From: a bacterium
GTDB taxonomy: Bacteria > Cyanobacteriota > Vampirovibrionia > Obscuribacterales > Obscuribacteraceae
Assembly (NCBI GenBank): GCA_030431355.1
Contig: JAUIJG010000204.1
Span: 1 to 9,278 of the forward strand
Reading direction: 5' to 3'
Length of the DNA: 9,278 nt
In this document: one piece after another, positions 5,570 to 9,278 of the stretch
Position numbering within the stretch: position 1 is the stretch's first letter
Layout of the letters: each line of letters begins with the position of its first letter
Program-made: the position numbers and the translations under genes
Notes under the pieces: generated by a model
The model's input: the letters and a program-made list of their open reading frames with translations, nothing else
Told to the model about the DNA's origin: nothing
Database searches by the model: none

Positions 5570-7540
5570 ATGATTGAAAGTTTAAAGCCTCACCGCGATA
5601 GACGCGGGAATATGCTCGTTCTGGTAACCGCTTTTATATTCATTATCGTAGCCATAGTGCTATTCGCCCTTGGTTACGTGCGTCTTCTTGGTAGCAGCTC
5701 GGAACAGAAGACTGCTATTGAGGCCGCTGCTCTTGCTGCCGCCCGGGAAGTGAGCAACATCGTGATAGATACACCAGAGTTCGGTTTTGTCGGGGTGTCA
5801 GATTCCGCTCCGACTGGAACCCTGACCCAGGCGGGAGACACTTTCTTTACTCCCGTGCACTCTATAAACACCCTCATCGGAACTGCCAGGTTGGACCTGA
5901 TCATCGCCGACCAGCTCGGTGTACCTGAACTGGAAGAGCTGGCTCTCAGCGATTTGACCGCGGCCAAAGTGAGGGCTCAGGAGCTGGTCGATGCCATCGA
6001 AGTTTCTCTAGCTCCTTCCGGCACCGCCCAGGACAAAGACGGCTCCACCATCACTCCATATGTGGCTGCCGAACAGGCTTACCAACAGAACCAGATCCGT
6101 ATGACCGGTTCATCCAACTATGTGGCAGGCTCGCTACAGTTGAGCTTGGGCGCATTGGCCAATGGCGGTCACACCAACGTACCCATCCCTCAGCCGGTGG
6201 GCGCGGACGCTACTCTTGGAGCTTCGAACACCGTGGCTGGCAACTACAAGTCCTACACTAATGTGCCTTTCAACGGTACAGACTTTGTTTTTGCCGGTAT
6301 CGGAGACGCTGTCAAAATTGTCGACCAGAAACAGTTTGTCACCACCCTTGCACTGCCTTATTTTTACCGGACGATCATCAGGGCCGAAGCTCAGCAACAG
6401 GTCAACGATAGCGGATTGAATAAATCCGGCACCTTGAAAGCGGTTGCCTGCGCGCAGCCGGCAAGTGTTTATGATCCCAAGCCCTACCCGGGCGCTCTCA
6501 CAATAAGTTTTCCGGATGGAATGCCCACAGGTCCCCAGAGCCTGGCCAACCCCATGAGTCTTTATGGAAGTCCCCTGGACAGCGGTTCTGCCCAGTCGGA
6601 TTTCTACACCGCTGATGTCGGGGATTATCCCACCGACATGGGCAGCCAGATCTCCACCTCCGGTGGCTGGCCCATTGCGTCCGACACTAACCACCTCGCT
6701 TCCAACTCTTGCAAAATTGCTTTCTACGACTGGCTTAAGAGAGCCGGGACAAAAGCAAATGTAAACTCAGTCCTCGGTATGCACAGCACCCCCTTTGACC
6801 CTCAGGGGGCCGATGTTCCCTGGGGACCTGCCGCTGCCAACCTCGGTGTGATTCCGCGGGGAATAGTGCACATTTATCGATTTGACTCCGATGGATTGAT
6901 TTCTTACCAAAGTCAGGACCAGAAGCCGGCTCCATACTATGTGGTGGCCCATTCCCAGGCATTCATGGAATCTTTTGACGCGATAACCAATGGTGACCCA
7001 GCCATAGTCAAAGGACCGATCTCTCTGCCTTCGGCTTTCTTTAGCTGGCCTTCAACCACCACCAACGCTCAGCTCACCTTGACGCCTGCTTACGATCTCT
7101 ATGTCCGGGTTTACTCCCATAGACCCGGCCGCATAAACGGAGGCAAACATGCCGGTGAGCCCATGGACAACTCGGTGGTTGCCTTCTCTCCCCCAGTTTC
7201 CACTGTGAAGATAAGTGCTGTTCGACCAGGCTTGACCATCGGTGAAGTATTCTTCTCGGGTGAGGGCGCCCAGGGCAAGAAGTGGTGGAAGAAAGGGGAC
7301 CCGGGATTTGTGGGGGCTCCTCCAGGACTCTCTTCCAGGGATGATTTCGCATCATTGCCTGGTGGCACTATTGACACCAACCCGATTCATTATGAAAAGT
7401 ATGATTATACCGGTGGTGGTGTCAGGAGAACATACCAGGAAAATGGAAGCGTGGCCGACATTCGTTTTCGGAGAGTTTTGAGAATGGTTAATCTGGACTC
7501 ACCCTCTGAAGCTGAATATGCTTACGTGGGAGAAAAATAG
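5570..7540 (+). CDS. TadE/TadG-like pilus-assembly protein
   Basis: This is a probable minor pilin or assembly protein of a Tad-type (Flp) pilus or a related surface machine. The basic N-terminus with RRGN (11-14) is followed by one membrane segment (about 15-39), then 'AIEAAALAAAREV' (49-61). This is the signature of the Tad/TadG N-terminal domain, in which a prepilin-like helix is followed by an Ala-rich stretch. The remaining ~600 residues should be outside the membrane. They are rich in Gly, Pro, Ser, Thr and Tyr, with just two cysteines (C294, C381) that could pair. No von Willebrand A metal site (DxSxS) is seen, unlike many TadG proteins. Spacing from AAGG to ATG is 8 bases. No other tad gene (ATPase CpaF, TadB/C, RcpA) lies in the window, so it is an orphan here. 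It is divergent from kinase B and converges on the spermidine-synthase-like gene. The C-terminal domain is unrecognised. Confidence 0.8.
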   Translation: MIESLKPHRDRRGNMLVLVTAFIFIIVAIVLFALGYVRLLGSSSEQKTAIEAAALAAAREVSNIVIDTPEFGFVGVSDSAPTGTLTQAGDTFFTPVHSINTLIGTARLDLIIADQLGVPELEELALSDLTAAKVRAQELVDAIEVSLAPSGTAQDKDGSTITPYVAAEQAYQQNQIRMTGSSNYVAGSLQLSLGALANGGHTNVPIPQPVGADATLGASNTVAGNYKSYTNVPFNGTDFVFAGIGDAVKIVDQKQFVTTLALPYFYRTIIRAEAQQQVNDSGLNKSGTLKAVACAQPASVYDPKPYPGALTISFPDGMPTGPQSLANPMSLYGSPLDSGSAQSDFYTADVGDYPTDMGSQISTSGGWPIASDTNHLASNSCKIAFYDWLKRAGTKANVNSVLGMHSTPFDPQGADVPWGPAAANLGVIPRGIVHIYRFDSDGLISYQSQDQKPAPYYVVAHSQAFMESFDAITNGDPAIVKGPISLPSAFFSWPSTTTNAQLTLTPAYDLYVRVYSHRPGRINGGKHAGEPMDNSVVAFSPPVSTVKISAVRPGLTIGEVFFSGEGAQGKKWWKKGDPGFVGAPPGLSSRDDFASLPGGTIDTNPIHYEKYDYTGGGVRRTYQENGSVADIRFRRVLRMVNLDSPSEAEYAYVGEK

Positions 7541-7564
7541 AATAGAGATTGGAATTTTTATCGC

Positions 7565-9278
7565 TCAGGAGAACGTCTCCATTAATAGTTCTAATGGATT
7601 ACTGCAATCGTCTGTCCAGATTTTGACCTTCTTCTTTGGAGCCAACTCTTTCCAGTGTAACTCCTTAAGTTGTTCCAGGCTTTTGTGGTCTTTAGTTAGA
7701 ACCACCCATTCTGTCGGATATCTCTTCTGTTCCCGGGCCACCGAGTAGTCGTTTTTGAATAGAGCTTTGGCACCTCTTTCTTTGGCCAGAGCGGCAAGAA
7801 GAGGTTTGAGATTGTAGTAATTATTGGTGACTTGAAAAGCTATGGTGCCTCCCGTTTTTAATTTCGATTCATACAGCTTGAGAGCTTCTCTGGTTAATAG
7901 ATGGGTAGGAATTGAGTCTGAGTTGAAAGCATCGACAATAATCAAACCGAAGTATTGGTAAGGGGAATTCTTCAGCTTCAATCTTCCATCACCTTCTACA
8001 ATCTCCAGAGCCACGCCTCTTTTTCTAGCTTGGAATAGATAGGTAAAATAGAATGGATCGGAGGCTATTTTGACCACGTCGGGATTGATCTCATATAAGT
8101 ACATTTTTTGACCAGGGTTTGCATAGGCAGCCAGGCTGCCCGCCCCAAGACCGACGACCGCCAGCGGATCTTGCTTGTCTTTGTTCAACGCTGTCAGAAG
8201 TTCTCCGATGGGACCACTCCTATGGAAATAAGCCTGTGGTTTTCCTCTAAGAGCCGGATCGAGGCTCTCTACTCCATGAATGGTGATTCCATGCCAGAAC
8301 TGACAGGTGTTCTCAACTCTGTTTAGACTTACTTTCAGGCATCCGAAGAAATTTCTGGAGCGGTAAACTGTATTTGACTCGAGGGAAAATAAAGTCAGGA
8401 CAAGGGCAGAGAGAGCAATGGAAAGTCCGCTTCTGAGTTGAGTTGTGTTTGTTGCGGTTAGTATGGTGGCAACTACAGTCAAAGAAAGTGGTATCAAAAT
8501 GACAGTAAGCATATCTCCCTGACAGAGCTTCCAGCTAATGAATGCCACCACTAAAACTAAAAGTGGGATGGCTAGATCCCTCTTTGTCAGGTGTCGTTTA
8601 TAGGATGGAAATGATTGCAGTTTTTCCGGGCATCTCATCAGGCTGACTGCCGCCAGAGAGAGAATCAAGGGATATTCTATCCAGGCATTGAATATGAGAG
8701 GCGCTAAAAAGGTATTGAAGCTGCTACCCAGAACTCCGCCGATAGAGATACAGAGAAAGTATTGAGTCAACTTTGTGTGATTTGGTCTCTCGTCAGCTAG
8801 TTTACCGTGCAAAGCCAGGGAAATTAAAAAGAGTGCCGCCAAGTGAATAGATATTCCTGCTGTGATGGGGATCTCGCCAGCGTTCTGTTCGTAGGGAACC
8901 GCTTGTTTGAACACCATTACGAGAACCACCAGAGCAAGCAGCGGTGCCAGAACATTAGAGACTCTCAGAAGGAATTTCGGCGGTCTTGAAAAACAGATAA
9001 CAAAGGAGAGAAGATAAATGAACAGTGGCACCACCCAGAAGAATGGCAGAGCAGAAAGCTCGGTGGAGACATAGGTTGTTACTCCGAGCATCAAGCTGGC
9101 GGGGATTGATGTATAGAGGAGCCATCTGAGATAGTCTTCTGCTTTTATTGGGTGTATTGGGTCGTTCGATTCAGTACTTTCTGATTCTTCTTGTTTTATA
9201 GAGCGGACGCTGAAAGAGGCAGCGAAGACTACTAATGCCACAACTCCATAGGACCAATAGATAAGGTTGCCCTGTTCG
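7565..9278 (-). CDS. Membrane-fused spermidine-synthase-like protein, partial
   Basis: Only the C-terminal part is in the window. A GTG at 9241 would give 558 residues, but the frame stays open to the edge and encodes 'EQGNLIYWSYGVV', which continues into a helix, so the true start lies outside. Counting from that GTG, several membrane helices (about 41-290) carry family phrases: 'SLMLGVTTYVSTELSALP' (49-66), 'LADERPNHTKLTQYFL' (148-163) and 'EYPLILSLA' (189-197). 'HGITIHGVESLDP' (317-329) precedes a Rossmann domain with VGLGAGS (363-369), acidic 'YEINP' (383-387), GDGR (417-420) and 'VDAFNSDSIPTHLL' (436-449). These mark the 'fused MFS/spermidine synthase' family. The usual aminopropyltransferase motifs (GGGDG and a DP-GPA type loop) are replaced, so classical spermidine synthesis is doubtful; it may bind SAM or a related nucleoside. 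It ends 24 bp from the Tad-like stop, convergent. Confidence 0.88.
   Translation of the reverse strand, partial: EQGNLIYWSYGVVALVVFAASFSVRSIKQEESESTESNDPIHPIKAEDYLRWLLYTSIPASLMLGVTTYVSTELSALPFFWVVPLFIYLLSFVICFSRPPKFLLRVSNVLAPLLALVVLVMVFKQAVPYEQNAGEIPITAGISIHLAALFLISLALHGKLADERPNHTKLTQYFLCISIGGVLGSSFNTFLAPLIFNAWIEYPLILSLAAVSLMRCPEKLQSFPSYKRHLTKRDLAIPLLVLVVAFISWKLCQGDMLTVILIPLSLTVVATILTATNTTQLRSGLSIALSALVLTLFSLESNTVYRSRNFFGCLKVSLNRVENTCQFWHGITIHGVESLDPALRGKPQAYFHRSGPIGELLTALNKDKQDPLAVVGLGAGSLAAYANPGQKMYLYEINPDVVKIASDPFYFTYLFQARKRGVALEIVEGDGRLKLKNSPYQYFGLIIVDAFNSDSIPTHLLTREALKLYESKLKTGGTIAFQVTNNYYNLKPLLAALAKERGAKALFKNDYSVAREQKRYPTEWVVLTKDHKSLEQLKELHWKELAPKKKVKIWTDDCSNPLELLMETFS

Noticed and set aside
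6134..6694. 186-codon open frame antisense to the Tad-like gene
   Set aside because: It lies wholly inside a clear coding region, its translation shows no recognisable family motif, and it arises from the codon bias of the sense gene.
5570..7540. Calling the gene tadG outright
   Set aside because: Only the N-terminal Tad domain is recognisable; the vWA domain and the rest of a tad operon are not seen, so a specific symbol is not justified.
7578..7598. 7-bp inverted repeat TCCATTA / TAATGGA with 7-base loop as a terminator for the convergent pair
   Set aside because: It is AT-rich, lies inside the 3' end of the spermidine-synthase-like coding region, and has no T-tract after it on either strand.

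Overview
The window (9278 bp, GC by eye a little under 50%) is a gene-dense stretch of a bacterial chromosome with six protein genes and no RNA genes, insertion sequences or CRISPR. Several things suggest a Candidatus Obscuribacterales / Vampirovibrionia ('Melainabacteria') genome: PknB-type kinases of the 'YMSPEQCMG...RSDIYSLG' style, a TadG-like pilus protein, a membrane-fused spermidine-synthase-like protein and moderate GC. That assignment rests on recalled similarity and is only moderately secure. Planctomycetes or another kinase-rich phylum could also fit.

Layout. On the plus strand, 95-1462 is a major facilitator exporter of the EntS/MFS_3 type. It converges on a minus-strand block, read from right to left: kinase B (5405-3930), a 139-bp spacer, kinase A (3790-2315), a likely terminator (2282-2310), and a small secreted basic protein of unknown function (2205-1495). 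Diverging from kinase B across 164 bp is a plus-strand TadE/G-like pilus-associated protein (5570-7540). It converges, with a 24-bp gap, on a minus-strand membrane protein with a C-terminal spermidine-synthase/methyltransferase-like domain. That last gene runs off the right edge, so its N-terminus is missing. No gene-free stretch exceeds 300 bp.

The most interesting part is the kinase block and its control region. The two kinases are clearly tandem paralogues with the same architecture: disordered N-terminus, kinase domain, acidic linker, one membrane segment, and a short exported tail ending in a basic 'K-S-K-basic...P-G' motif. They have no PASTA or other recognised sensor domain. The divergent spacer between kinase B and the Tad-like gene carries a perfect 11-bp inverted repeat (5454-5464 and 5544-5554). 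The same element therefore lies in the same orientation ahead of each gene, which suggests shared control. A working hypothesis is that the kinases sense or regulate something at the envelope together with the Tad-like surface protein and the secreted protein. Only the arrangement is seen; the functional link is inference.
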